A stretch of DNA of 64,000 nucleotides from Bacillus spizizenii TU-B-10 (lineage in GTDB: Bacteria > Bacillota > Bacilli > Bacillales > Bacillaceae). Under the pieces are notes generated by a model that worked only from the letters and a program-made list of their open reading frames with translations, was not told the origin of the DNA and made no database searches. This document shows positions 21,078 to 29,354 of the stretch, in pieces. Location of the stretch: contig NC_016047.1 of assembly GCF_000227465.1 (NCBI RefSeq), forward strand, positions 3,018,857 to 3,082,856, written 5' to 3'. The translations under genes and the position numbers were made by a program. Within the stretch, counting starts at the first letter, position 1, and every line of letters begins with the position of its first letter.

Positions 21078-21081
21078 GCCT
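21078..21081. repeat. Target-site duplication, left copy (GCCT)
   Basis: GCCT directly precedes the left inverted repeat and recurs at 22368-22371 directly after the right one. Confidence 0.8.
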
Positions 21082-21109
21082 GGGACTGACCCCATAAGAT
21101 GAGACAAAT

Positions 21110-21173
21110 AAAAACACCTTCAAGTTTGAAAACGGATGATTGTTATCCGAAATTAGACTTGGAGGTGTTTTTT
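21110..21173 (+). promoter_or_regulatory. Nested hairpin that can hide the orfA ribosome-binding site and terminate read-through
   Basis: AAAAACACCTTCAAGT at 21110-21125 pairs with ACTTGGAGGTGTTTTT at 21157-21172, with one internal mismatch or G-U. A small stem (CGGAT/ATCCG) lies in the loop. The right arm contains GGAGGTG, the orfA site, and ends in a T-run just before the ATG. Transcripts entering from outside would form it; those starting inside would not. Confidence 0.6.
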
Positions 21174-21175
21174 CT

Positions 21176-21508
21176 ATGGGGACAAGAGTGAGTTATCCGG
21201 TTGAAGTGAAACAGCAGGCTGTAGAAATGAGATTGGCAGGCGTGCCTATGAAAGAGATCATGCAGAAATTGAATATTAAGAATAAGACACAGGTTCAGAC
21301 ATGGGTTAGATGGCATAAGGCTGGGGATATACATCGATTCGAACAGCCTGTTGGAAAGCAATACACTTACGGAAAAGGTCCAGAGTATTCTTCCGAATTA
21401 GAGAAACTGCAGGCAGAGAACCGTTATCTGAGACAACAGAATGAAGTTTTAAAAAAGTACAACGAATTGGAAAGGAAGTTGATAGCGAAACGTCAGTCGA
21501 ACTTGTAG
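21176..21508 (+). CDS. IS3-family transposase OrfA
   Basis: This 110-residue protein has a helix-turn-helix (about residues 8-40, YPVEVKQQAVEMRLAGVP) followed by a leucine-rich coiled coil (about 66-105). OrfA binds the IS ends and regulates transposition. ATG at 21176 follows GGAGGTG; the longer frame from 21140 would start inside the hairpin. An A6G slip site lies 17 codons before the stop. Confidence 0.9.
   Translation: MGTRVSYPVEVKQQAVEMRLAGVPMKEIMQKLNIKNKTQVQTWVRWHKAGDIHRFEQPVGKQYTYGKGPEYSSELEKLQAENRYLRQQNEVLKKYNELERKLIAKRQSNL
21451..21457 (+). other. Programmed -1 frameshift site (A AAA AAG)
   Basis: In the orfA frame the heptamer reads A AAA AAG. Sliding back one base continues into the orfB frame, which is open from before the site through to 22326. 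The fused OrfAB would be about 383 residues. Confidence 0.8.
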
Positions 21509-21513
21509 AAGCA

Positions 21514-22326
21514 TTGCACAGCACAATGACCGTGCAGGATATCTGTATTCATTTAGGTATCTCTCGAGCGTCCTATTATCGTTGGAAGAAGAATCTGACG
21601 AAAGATTATCCCAAGCGCCATTTGGAAAAACAAATCGGCACGTTGTGCCGAGAGCACAGGTATCGATATGGATATCGAAAAATCACAGCCATACTAAAAA
21701 AGAGAATGCGTATTAACCATAAAACGGTTCAACGTATTATGCAGAAAAATCAATGGCAGTGCCAGGTTAAGGTGAAAAAGCGCAAGAAGAATGGGCAGCC
21801 ATATGCCGTGGTCGATAATATATTGGATCGGAACTTTAAATCTGATCGCCCTCTTGAAAAACTAGTAACGGACATCACATATTTGCCTTATGGACAGAAA
21901 CAATTGTACCTTTCCAGTATATTAGATTTATACAATGGAGAAGTGATTGCTTTTACGATTGGCGATAAGCAGGACACAGACTTTGTCTTAGACACACTTG
22001 ATCAGCTGCCAACACTGCCTGAGAACTGCGTGTTACATAGTGACCAAGGTTCTGTGTATACATCTTACGAGTATCAAAAAGTTGTTAACACAAAAGGCAT
22101 TACCATGAGCATGTCCCGCAAAGGGACGCCCGCTGATAATGCCTCCATCGAATCGTTTCATTCCTCACTAAAGTCTGAAACGTTCTATCTTAACAGCATT
22201 GATCGAACTACGACCGCCATCGTAGAACGCACTGTCATAGAATACATTCATTATTATAACAATATTCGTATTCAAACGAAACTAAACAACCAATCACCGA
22301 TAAACTATCGGCAATTGGCTGTTTAA
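21514..22326 (+). CDS. IS3-family transposase OrfB (DDE integrase domain)
   Basis: This frame encodes an HTH_21-like segment (HREHRYRYGYRKITAILK region) and the retroviral-type integrase core. The DDE residues are in TDITYL, LHSDQGS and NASIESFHSSLK. The frame starts at TTG 21514 if translated alone, without a good ribosome-binding site, so it is probably made as OrfAB by -1 frameshift at 21451-21457. It looks intact. Confidence 0.92.
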   Translation: MHSTMTVQDICIHLGISRASYYRWKKNLTKDYPKRHLEKQIGTLCREHRYRYGYRKITAILKKRMRINHKTVQRIMQKNQWQCQVKVKKRKKNGQPYAVVDNILDRNFKSDRPLEKLVTDITYLPYGQKQLYLSSILDLYNGEVIAFTIGDKQDTDFVLDTLDQLPTLPENCVLHSDQGSVYTSYEYQKVVNTKGITMSMSRKGTPADNASIESFHSSLKSETFYLNSIDRTTTAIVERTVIEYIHYYNNIRIQTKLNNQSPINYRQLAV

Positions 22327-22367
22327 AAGGTGTTTTGATCCCTGTCTCAAAAACGGGGGTCAGTCCC

Positions 22368-22371
22368 GCCT
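22368..22371. repeat. Target-site duplication, right copy (GCCT)
   Basis: Matches the left copy at 21078-21081. Confidence 0.8.
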
Positions 22372-22373
22372 CT

Positions 22374-22386
22374 CCCCTAGTTTTTT
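22374..22386. terminator. Right arm of the melA/ytwF terminator, separated by the IS
   Basis: CCCCTAGTTTTTT pairs with 21065-21077. The ytwF stop codon (CTA on this strand) lies within it. Confidence 0.85.
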
Positions 22387-22688
22387 GGTTTTGTTTCGCC
22401 TTCCCAGGCCATCATGCCGCCTTCAACATTGACTGTTTTAAAGCCCTGCTCATCCAGGTACCTGCAGACATTCATGCTGCGCATTCCTGAGCGGCAGATA
22501 AATACGTACTCTTTGTCTTTGTCAAAGGTGTCCATTTTTTCAGGAATATCTCCCATCCGAATATGAACGGCTTGCGGGATCATGCCTTCCGCCACCTCTT
22601 CATCTTCTCTGACATCAATTAAATATAGTTCTTCATCCGCCTCAATTTTTTCTTTCAAAACGGCTGTACTGATTTCTTTTATCTCCAA
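22377..22688 (-). CDS. ytwF: Single-domain rhodanese-like protein YtwF
   Basis: This 103-residue sulfurtransferase-fold protein contains DVREDEE near residue 27 and the active-site loop CRSGMRS with Cys near 70. Such proteins carry persulfide sulfur in the cytosol; the acceptor is not known. I choose TTG at 22688, seven bases from AGGAG, over GTG at 22697 that abuts it. The stop codon is part of the terminator stem split by the IS, so ytwF messages now likely extend into the IS antisense strand. Confidence 0.9.
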   Translation of the reverse strand: MEIKEISTAVLKEKIEADEELYLIDVREDEEVAEGMIPQAVHIRMGDIPEKMDTFDKDKEYVFICRSGMRSMNVCRYLDEQGFKTVNVEGGMMAWEGETKPKN

Positions 22689-22764
22689 AGAAAACACTCC
22701 TATTCACAATGATCATGTTCAGTATATCAAAGTCAGCTGGACGATTGCTATTTACAGACTGATG

Positions 22765-22797
22765 AAAAAAATCCCCTTTTGGCAAAGGGGATTTTTT
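22765..22797 (-). terminator. Terminator of leuS
   Basis: A stem AATCCCCTTT / AAAGGGGATT with a four-base loop is followed on the minus strand by a T-run, directly after the leuS stop. Confidence 0.85.
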
Positions 22798-22803
22798 CTA
22801 GGC

Positions 22804-25218
22804 TTAGTTTGCCACAATATTGACAAGCTTGCCAGGCACCGCGATGATTTTTCGAATCGTTTTGCCTTCAAGCTGCTCTTTGATCTTTTCATCTGCTTGA
22901 GCAAGCTGTTCCAACTGTTCTTTCGTCGCATCGGCAGGAACCTGTAATTTCGCTTTTACTTTTCCGTTCAGCTGAACAACGATTTCAACTTCATCATCCA
23001 CAAGTTTCGTTTCATCATATTCAGGCCAAGCTTCGTATGCAATGGTGCCGGAATGGCCAAGCTTCTCCCAAAGCTCTTCCGCCAAGTGAGGCGCGACAGG
23101 AGAAAGAAGCTTCACGAAGCCTTCCATATATTCTTTCGGCAGCTCTGTTGCTTTATACGCCTCATTAATAAAGACCATCAGCTGGGAAATACCCGTGTTG
23201 AAACGAAGGCCTTCGTAATGGTCTGTGACTTTCATGACCGTTTCATGATACACGCGCTCCAATGTTTCACCAGCGCCTTCAACGATTTTGCCATTAAGCT
23301 CACCGCTGTCTTCAACAAACAGGCGCCATACGCGGTCAAGGAAGCGGCGCGCGCCGTCTAATCCTGATTCAGACCAGGCGATTGAAGCATCAAGCGGTCC
23401 CATGAACATTTCGTACAATCTCAGCGTATCAGCGCCGTGAGAAGCAACGATTTCGTCAGGGTTGACGACGTTCCCTTTAGATTTACTCATTTTTTCGTTG
23501 TTTTCGCCGAGAATCATGCCTTGGTTGTACAGCTTTTGGAATGGTTCTTTCGTCGGCACTACGCCGATATCATAAAGGAACTTATGCCAGAAGCGGGCGT
23601 ACAGAAGGTGAAGCACGGCATGTTCTGCACCGCCGATATACATATCAACCGGAAGCCATTTTTCCAATTTCTCTGGTGATGCCAGCTGATTCGGATTGCG
23701 CGGATCAATATAGCGCAAGAAATACCAGCAGCTTCCCGCCCATTGCGGCATTGTATTCGTTTCTCTTCTTCCTTTTTTACCTGTCTCAGGATCTGTGACT
23801 TCCACCCAATCTTTAATGTTCGCAAGCGGTGATTCGCCTGTTCCGCTCGGTTTGATTTCATCCGTTTTCGGCAAAATCAGCGGCAGCTCCTCTTCCGGCA
23901 CAGCCGTTGATGTTCCGTCTTCCCAATGAATGACCGGAATCGGTTCGCCCCAATAACGCTGACGGCTAAAGAGCCAGTCGCGCAGACGGTACGTCACTTT
24001 CTTCTCGCCGTTTTTCGTTTCTTCCAGCCAAGCGATCACTTTCTCAATCGCTTCCTGCTTGTTAAGGCCGTTCAGAAAATCTGAGTTCACGTGCTCGCCG
24101 TCGCCAGTGTACGCTGCTTCCTCAACATTTCCGCCTTTCACGATTTCCTTCACCGGAAGGCCAAATGTTTTGGCGAATTCAAAATCACGCTCATCGTGGC
24201 CAGGAACAGCCATAACAGCACCTGTTCCGTATGAAGCAAGAACGTAATCCGCAATCCAGATCGGCAATTTTTCTCCGTTTACAGGATTGATCGCATAAGC
24301 TCCTGTGAAAACGCCTGTCTTTGTTTTCGCAAGATCTGTACGCTCAAGATCACTCTTTGATTGAATTTCTTTGATATATGCTTCAACAGCTTCTTTTTGC
24401 TCTGCCGTTGTGATGTTTTCCACCAATGCATGTTCCGGAGCAAGCACAGTGTATGTAGCGCCAAACAGCGTATCTGGTCTTGTCGTAAACACCGTAAAGG
24501 ATTCAGCATGTCCATCTACAGTAAAATGAACGTGTGCGCCTTCAGAACGGCCGATCCAGTTGCGCTGCATATCTTTAATGCTTTCCGGCCAGTCAAGCTC
24601 TTCCAAGTCTTCAAGAAGCCTGTCCGCATATGCTGTAATTTTCAGCATCCACTGCTTCATCGGGCGTCTCTCTACCGGATGGCCGCCGCGTTCGCTCTTG
24701 CCGTCAATAACTTCTTCGTTGGCAAGAACCGTACCGAGAGCAGGGCACCAGTTTACAGGCACTTCGTCAACGTAAGCAAGGCCTTTTTCGTAAAGCTTTA
24801 AGAAAATCCATTGCGTCCATTTATAGTATTCAGGGTCAGTCGTATTGATTTCACGATCCCAGTCATATGAGAAGCCAAGCGACTGAATTTGGCGGCGGAA
24901 ATTATCGATATTCTGCTTCGTAAACACAGCAGGATCGTTCCCTGTGTCAAGCGCGTATTGTTCAGCCGGCAGGCCGAATGCGTCCCAGCCCATTGGATGT
25001 AGGACATCATAGCCCTGCATGCGCTTCATGCGGGACAGGATATCCGTAGCTGTATATCCTTCAGGATGGCCGACGTGCAATCCCGCTCCTGACGGATAAG
25101 GAAACATGTCCAGCGCGTAAAATTTTTGTTTTTCATTATTATCAAGAGTGGCAAATGTTTTGTTTTCGAGCCAATATGTTTGCCATTTCTTTTCTATCTC
25201 TTTGTGCTGAAAACTCAA
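22804..25218 (-). CDS. leuS: Leucyl-tRNA synthetase LeuS
   Basis: This 804-residue class-I synthetase charges tRNA-Leu. The HIGH equivalent HVGH is in [15 protein letters not shown] (residues about 38-52), the CP1 editing domain occupies about 220-420 ([12 protein letters not shown]), and the KMSKS loop EKMSKSKGN is near 575. Length is normal for Bacillus. It is preceded by a T-box leader that senses uncharged tRNA-Leu and followed by its own terminator. Confidence 0.97.
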   Translation of the reverse strand: MSFQHKEIEKKWQTYWLENKTFATLDNNEKQKFYALDMFPYPSGAGLHVGHPEGYTATDILSRMKRMQGYDVLHPMGWDAFGLPAEQYALDTGNDPAVFTKQNIDNFRRQIQSLGFSYDWDREINTTDPEYYKWTQWIFLKLYEKGLAYVDEVPVNWCPALGTVLANEEVIDGKSERGGHPVERRPMKQWMLKITAYADRLLEDLEELDWPESIKDMQRNWIGRSEGAHVHFTVDGHAESFTVFTTRPDTLFGATYTVLAPEHALVENITTAEQKEAVEAYIKEIQSKSDLERTDLAKTKTGVFTGAYAINPVNGEKLPIWIADYVLASYGTGAVMAVPGHDERDFEFAKTFGLPVKEIVKGGNVEEAAYTGDGEHVNSDFLNGLNKQEAIEKVIAWLEETKNGEKKVTYRLRDWLFSRQRYWGEPIPVIHWEDGTSTAVPEEELPLILPKTDEIKPSGTGESPLANIKDWVEVTDPETGKKGRRETNTMPQWAGSCWYFLRYIDPRNPNQLASPEKLEKWLPVDMYIGGAEHAVLHLLYARFWHKFLYDIGVVPTKEPFQKLYNQGMILGENNEKMSKSKGNVVNPDEIVASHGADTLRLYEMFMGPLDASIAWSESGLDGARRFLDRVWRLFVEDSGELNGKIVEGAGETLERVYHETVMKVTDHYEGLRFNTGISQLMVFINEAYKATELPKEYMEGFVKLLSPVAPHLAEELWEKLGHSGTIAYEAWPEYDETKLVDDEVEIVVQLNGKVKAKLQVPADATKEQLEQLAQADEKIKEQLEGKTIRKIIAVPGKLVNIVAN

Positions 25219-25306
25219 AGTAAAAACCTCCTTCTGATTGAATACGGCGTTTATGGTTCAAGTATTGACGGGAAGGAGAGGATTATATTCAGAATATTCC
25301 CAAACT

Positions 25307-25555
25307 AAAAAAAACTCCCTCATCCCTAAAAGGGACGAGAGACTTTCGTTTTCCCGCGGTACCACCCTCGTTAGCGCGGCATGCGCCGCACTCACTTGAT
25401 ACTTTTAACGCAGTTATGCGTCAGCGGCTTTTCACCGCTGCAACTCTGAGGTGAGTTCGGAAACAAACTTGATTGACTTTCACCAGCCGTCAACTCTCTG
25501 CAACAATATCTGCTTCTTACTGCTCCTCTTCATTGTTCTTATCGCAACCGTAATC
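25307..25555 (-). promoter_or_regulatory. T-box leader of leuS
   Basis: On the minus strand the T-box core AGGGTGGTACCGCG is at 25355-25368. Downstream is a terminator stem (CTCTCGTCCC / GGGATGAGGGAG) with eight Ts at 25307-25314. Upstream, stem I spans to about 25545. A CTC in GAACTCACC is the likely leucine specifier. Uncharged tRNA-Leu would stabilise the antiterminator and raise LeuS synthesis. Confidence 0.92.
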
Positions 25556-25563
25556 TTAACTGT

Positions 25564-25592
25564 ATTTTATAGAATTCTGTTCATAAGTGCAA
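25564..25592 (-). promoter_or_regulatory. SigA promoter of leuS
   Basis: TTGCAC, 17 bases, TAAAAT on the minus strand just upstream of the T-box leader. Confidence 0.75.
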
Positions 25593-25645
25593 GCAGGTTT
25601 GTATACAATGGGAATGTACCCTGAACGGGCGAAGATTGAGGACAA

Positions 25646-25984
25646 TTATTCGGGTGGAGTTTTGGTTTGACGTTTGGACTCGGCCGGTTCGCCTCCGCTG
25701 TTCATTTCTCTCACAAAGTCAAAACTTCTGAGAACAGCTTCACCGCCGTAGCCTGAGATAATGGATAAGATGACAAGTTGAATTCCTGAATCGGGGTCAG
25801 CGGATAATACAAGTAAAATGGAAGCTGTCATTCCGATAAACCAATCTTCCAAAAATCCAAGGTAGATAAACCGCTTCGTCATTCTGGGCTTCTCCAGCCT
25901 GCCTCTCTTTTTCACATGACCGAGAATCCCCATGATTCCTCCAATTACACAAGCAATAAGTACCTGATGCAGCATCTTCATCAT
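25646..25984 (-). CDS. ytvB: Small membrane protein YtvB
   Basis: This 112-residue protein has hydrophobic segments near residues 4-22 and 45-85 and a polar C-terminal tail. Its function is unknown. DWFIGMTASILLVLSADPDSGIQ resembles a phage-holin-like or DUF4257 membrane core, but I cannot confirm the family. AAGGTG precedes several clustered ATGs (25984, 25981, 25975), so the exact start is uncertain. It lies upstream of the leuS promoter and divergent from ytvA. Confidence 0.75.
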   Translation of the reverse strand: MMKMLHQVLIACVIGGIMGILGHVKKRGRLEKPRMTKRFIYLGFLEDWFIGMTASILLVLSADPDSGIQLVILSIISGYGGEAVLRSFDFVREMNSGGEPAESKRQTKTPPE

Positions 25985-26373
25985 CACCTTCCTAAAGCCC
26001 TTATTTCGTAAAGCGACTTCAGGCCATCCAGCCCCCTTAAACGATTCCGATGATTTTCGATATCTACATACTGGCAAATCTGAAAAAAGCTTGTTTCTTC
26101 CATTATATGTGAACACATGATCGGTAAGCTTGATGCATTGGATTCATTTTTCACCCAGTGACATTGACCTAGTCACTCATTTAGCTACTTCCGTTCATAT
26201 GTTCAATCTCTGTTCTTATTTTTAGTGTATACGAGGACAAGCCTTGATGACAAACAACAAACTGCGCTTGCTTGAATCAGAACATGTGTTGTGCTACGGT
26301 TACTGTAGAATTCATTAAAAAAGGGGAATACCAGGCTTTCGCACAGTTAGCTGACAGCCTAAGGGGGATTTAT
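25985..26373. other. Intergenic region between ytvB and ytvA
   Basis: These 389 bases hold no gene I can support. A frame in ytvA's phase is open from 26272, but it lacks a ribosome-binding site, and the family start lies at 26374. No clear SigA or SigB promoter stands out. A short hairpin (GTGAC/GTCAC near 26158-26176) is visible. Confidence 0.5.
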
Positions 26374-27159
26374 ATGGCTAGTTTTCAATCATTTGGAGTA
26401 CAAGGACAGCTGGAAGTCATCAAAAAAGCGCTTGATCACGCGCGAGTCGGTGTGGTAATTACAGATCCTGCACTTGAAGATAATCCTATTGTCTACGTAA
26501 ACCAAGGCTTTGTTCAAATGACCGGCTATGAAGCCGGAGAGATTTTAGGAAAGAACTGCCGCTTCTTACAGGGGAAACACACAGACCCCGCTGAAGTAGA
26601 CAACATCAGAATCGCTTTGCAAAATAAAGAACCGGTTACCGTTCAGATCCAAAACTACAAAAAAGACGGAACGATGTTCTGGAATGAATTGAGTATTGAT
26701 CCGCTGGAGATCGAAGACAAGACCTATTTTGTCGGAATTCAAAAAGACATCACCCAGCAAAAAGAGTATGAAAAACTTCTCGAGGATTCCCTCACAGAAA
26801 TTACTGCACTTTCAACGCCTATTGTCCCGATTCGCAACGGCATTTCGGCTCTTCCGCTAGTCGGCAACCTGACAGAGGAGCGATTTAATTCCATCGTCAG
26901 CACATTGACGAATATCTTATCAACATCCAAAGATGATTATTTGATCATTGATTTATCAGGATTAGCCCAAGTAAATGAACAAACCGCCGACCAGATTTTC
27001 AAGCTGAGCCATTTGCTGAAATTGACCGGAACCGAATTAATCATTACTGGCATTAAGCCAGAATTGGCTATGAAAATGAATAAACTGGACGCCAATTTTT
27101 CATCGCTGAAAACATATTCAAATGTAAAGGATGCCGTTAACGTGCTTCCGATTATGTAA
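26374..27159 (+). CDS. ytvA: Blue-light photoreceptor YtvA (LOV-STAS)
   Basis: This 261-residue cytosolic protein has a LOV domain (about 1-127) with the flavin-adduct Cys62 in GKNCRFLQG, a coiled linker, and a STAS domain (about 150-258). It joins the stressosome and activates the general stress factor SigB under blue light. The ATG at 26374 follows AAGGGGG by seven bases. The gene ends at a bidirectional terminator shared with yttB. Confidence 0.95.
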   Translation: MASFQSFGVQGQLEVIKKALDHARVGVVITDPALEDNPIVYVNQGFVQMTGYEAGEILGKNCRFLQGKHTDPAEVDNIRIALQNKEPVTVQIQNYKKDGTMFWNELSIDPLEIEDKTYFVGIQKDITQQKEYEKLLEDSLTEITALSTPIVPIRNGISALPLVGNLTEERFNSIVSTLTNILSTSKDDYLIIDLSGLAQVNEQTADQIFKLSHLLKLTGTELIITGIKPELAMKMNKLDANFSSLKTYSNVKDAVNVLPIM

Positions 27160-27188
27160 AAAGATCCCGCTCATCCAGCGGGATCTTT
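27160..27188. terminator. Bidirectional terminator between ytvA and yttB
   Basis: A 12-bp stem AAAGATCCCGCT / AGCGGGATCTTT with a five-base loop sits between the two convergent stops. Confidence 0.88.
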
Positions 27189-27189
27189 A

Positions 27190-28383
27190 TTATGAAGAGA
27201 TTGATGCTTGCTTATTTGTTTCTTTAGCCGGTTTTATCCGTTTGTCATATAAAAGCGTCGTGGCAATACTGATCAACAGCAAAACCAAAAGAGATAAGAC
27301 AAGAGCCTGAATGCCGAAATGATCGACAAGCAAACCGCCGAACAACGGACCAATCATTCTGCCACCTGTCGCCGCGCTGTTGACAAAGCCTTGGTAAAAT
27401 CCTTCCTTCCCTTTAGGGGCAAGCTGGTTGGCAATCGTCGGCACCGCAGGCCAGACAAGCATTTCCCCTATGGTCAGGATCACCATAGCAGCCAGAAACA
27501 TCGGGAAATGCTTTGCCGTCAGCAGCATGCTGAAGGATACAATGAAAATGATAAATCCGATGACCATTTGCGCTTTCAGCGACTCCGCCCATTTTTTCAC
27601 TACAAAGCTGACAAGCGGCTGGCCAAGCACAATTAAAATCCCGTTAACCGTCCACAGCACGCTATATAAGGAAAGAGATATTCCAATGCTTTGTGTGTAC
27701 GAAGCAATTGTGGTAGACCACTGAGAATAAGCCAGCCATCCGAGTACATAGCCGCTGCTTAATATGATGAGCGCAGCAAATTTTGCTTTGCCGTTTACGG
27801 CATCATAATCAAGCACCGATGTTTGAGACGCATCCTTCGTCTGAATATTTCGAAATCCGAAATATACGATAAAGAAAAAGGCCAGATACAATGCAGCATT
27901 CGCCAAAAATACGTATGAAAATGAGAAAGACGCCACGACTCCGCCAAGTGCTGACCCAACGGCCACACCCGCGTTTTGCGCAACATATATCGCATTAAAT
28001 GCCTTCCTTCCCCCTTCAGGCCACACCGATCCAGCCATTGCGTAGCTGGCCGGAAAAACAACACCGGAACCAAAGCCCACAATCGTCAGCAGCACAATAT
28101 AGGCCGGCCACTCATGAAAAAAGACAAGGCCCATCAGGCTTGCTAACGTAATCGCAATCCCAAGCATAATCGATTTAAAGCCGCCGATTTTATCAAACAA
28201 AAAACCGCCGCATAAATTTCCTGCCACACTGGCGCCGGAATTCAGCATCAGCACAAGTCCGGCTACTGTTAATGACTTTCCTAAATGATTATGGATATAA
28301 ATCGTATTCAGCGGCCATAAAAAAGAAGCACCCGTCACATTAATAAACATTCCAATGATTAAAATTTTAAGAGCACGCGGCAC
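27190..28383 (-). CDS. yttB: Major facilitator superfamily transporter YttB
   Basis: This 397-residue membrane protein has about 12 spans and the MFS loop motif GGFLFDKIGGFKSIMLG after span 2. It resembles drug-efflux or small-molecule permeases; the substrate is unknown. The start is GTG at 28383 after AAAGGGGG. It is divergent from yttA and has no cotranscribed partner. Confidence 0.88.
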   Translation of the reverse strand: MPRALKILIIGMFINVTGASFLWPLNTIYIHNHLGKSLTVAGLVLMLNSGASVAGNLCGGFLFDKIGGFKSIMLGIAITLASLMGLVFFHEWPAYIVLLTIVGFGSGVVFPASYAMAGSVWPEGGRKAFNAIYVAQNAGVAVGSALGGVVASFSFSYVFLANAALYLAFFFIVYFGFRNIQTKDASQTSVLDYDAVNGKAKFAALIILSSGYVLGWLAYSQWSTTIASYTQSIGISLSLYSVLWTVNGILIVLGQPLVSFVVKKWAESLKAQMVIGFIIFIVSFSMLLTAKHFPMFLAAMVILTIGEMLVWPAVPTIANQLAPKGKEGFYQGFVNSAATGGRMIGPLFGGLLVDHFGIQALVLSLLVLLLISIATTLLYDKRIKPAKETNKQASISS

Positions 28384-28571
28384 ACTAATCCCCCTTTCTT
28401 ACCTAAAAAAGCTCATGAAAAAAACGAAACCTAAAACGGCTCCGTACGAATCGAGTTATCATAGCACATTCATTCTATCTGTCTATCTCACATTTTTCAA
28501 CTGATGAGCGTGAAAAAATCTAACAAATATTGTTCAGAAAATGTAAAATAAATAGAAAAAGGGGGCATTTT

Positions 28572-29318
28572 ATGGAAATGACATTAGCATTTTTAGGTTT
28601 TCTTGCATGTCTCATTTCGCTTGGCTATGGATTGTATCACCTTGTCAGATATGTGCTGAAAAAGGAGAAACGTTTCTCTAAGAAACTCTTTTGGCCGCTT
28701 TTGATAGGAGGCCTGGTGCTGCTCTTCACCGGAGCAGGATTGTCAGAACCTGATGCTGCTGCAGCAAATGCTGAGAAAAAATATTCAGCGCTAAACGCCG
28801 AATATAAAAGTCTCACAAAAGAGCATGAAGCACTTGAGAAAGAATATAAATCTGTCAGCTCAGAAGCAAAGAAATTGAAAGACAACACAGAAAATCAGGA
28901 CAAGCTTGAGCAGATTGAAAAAGAGAATAGCGAACTAAAAAAGACTCAGAAATCATTAAAAGCTGAGATTAAAGAGCTTCAAGAAAATCAAAAACAGCTC
29001 AAAGAAGATACAAAAACGGTTAAGGCTGAAAATGAAACACTCCAACAAGATAACACAAAGCTTGAAAAGCAATTGAAAGAGGCAAAAAGCCAAACTGCCA
29101 GTTCTCATGAAGACACTGGAAATTCTTCAAGCCATACCTATAAAAATGATGAAGCCAAAACAGCTGACACAGCAGAAGGCTGTAATATTAAAGGAAGCAA
29201 AAACGGCATTTACCACACGCCGGGCAGTACATACTATGACCGGACAACCGACCCGGCTGAAATGTTTTGTTCAGTTGAAGAAGCTGAAGCCGCCGGTTAC
29301 CGGGCGCCAAAACGATAA
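28572..29318 (+). CDS. yttA: Membrane-anchored coiled-coil protein YttA
   Basis: This 248-residue protein has two N-terminal hydrophobic segments (about 2-24 and 38-55), a long heptad-rich coiled coil (about 65-185), a Ser/Asn linker and a C-terminal conserved domain GCNIKGS...[23 protein letters not shown], a small extracellular module often found at the end of nuclease-like or surface proteins. The two Cys in that module could form a disulfide. Function unknown. ATG at 28572 follows AAAAGGGGG. Confidence 0.8.
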   Translation: MEMTLAFLGFLACLISLGYGLYHLVRYVLKKEKRFSKKLFWPLLIGGLVLLFTGAGLSEPDAAAANAEKKYSALNAEYKSLTKEHEALEKEYKSVSSEAKKLKDNTENQDKLEQIEKENSELKKTQKSLKAEIKELQENQKQLKEDTKTVKAENETLQQDNTKLEKQLKEAKSQTASSHEDTGNSSSHTYKNDEAKTADTAEGCNIKGSKNGIYHTPGSTYYDRTTDPAEMFCSVEEAEAAGYRAPKR

Positions 29319-29321
29319 ACA

Positions 29322-29348
29322 AAAAGCTCCAGAATCTCTGGAGCTTTT
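29322..29348. terminator. Bidirectional terminator between yttA and bceB
   Basis: AAAAGCTCCAG and CTGGAGCTTTT form an 11-bp stem with a five-base loop between convergent stops. Confidence 0.88.
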
Positions 29349-29354
29349 GCTGTT

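Larger units (their letters stand above)
21082..22367 (+). mobile_element. IS3-family insertion sequence, complete, 1286 bp
   Basis: The element is bounded by perfect 12-bp inverted repeats (GGGACTGACCCC at 21082-21093 and its complement at 22356-22367) and flanked by GCCT duplications. It carries orfA with a helix-turn-helix and coiled-coil, and orfB with the DDE integrase core, joined by an A6G slippery site. This is the IS3-family (IS150-like) plan. Sharp ends, intact duplications and open frames indicate a recent insertion. It lies in the loop of the melA/ytwF terminator. I do not assign a registered IS name. Confidence 0.92.

Noticed and set aside
24361..24801. 146-codon plus-strand frame inside leuS
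   Set aside because: It overlaps the conserved editing domain region of leuS on the other strand without start signals; a shadow.
26272..26373. N-terminal extension of ytvA by 34 residues
   Set aside because: The frame is open, but the LOV protein starts at MASFQS with AAGGGGG upstream; the extension has no site and no family match.
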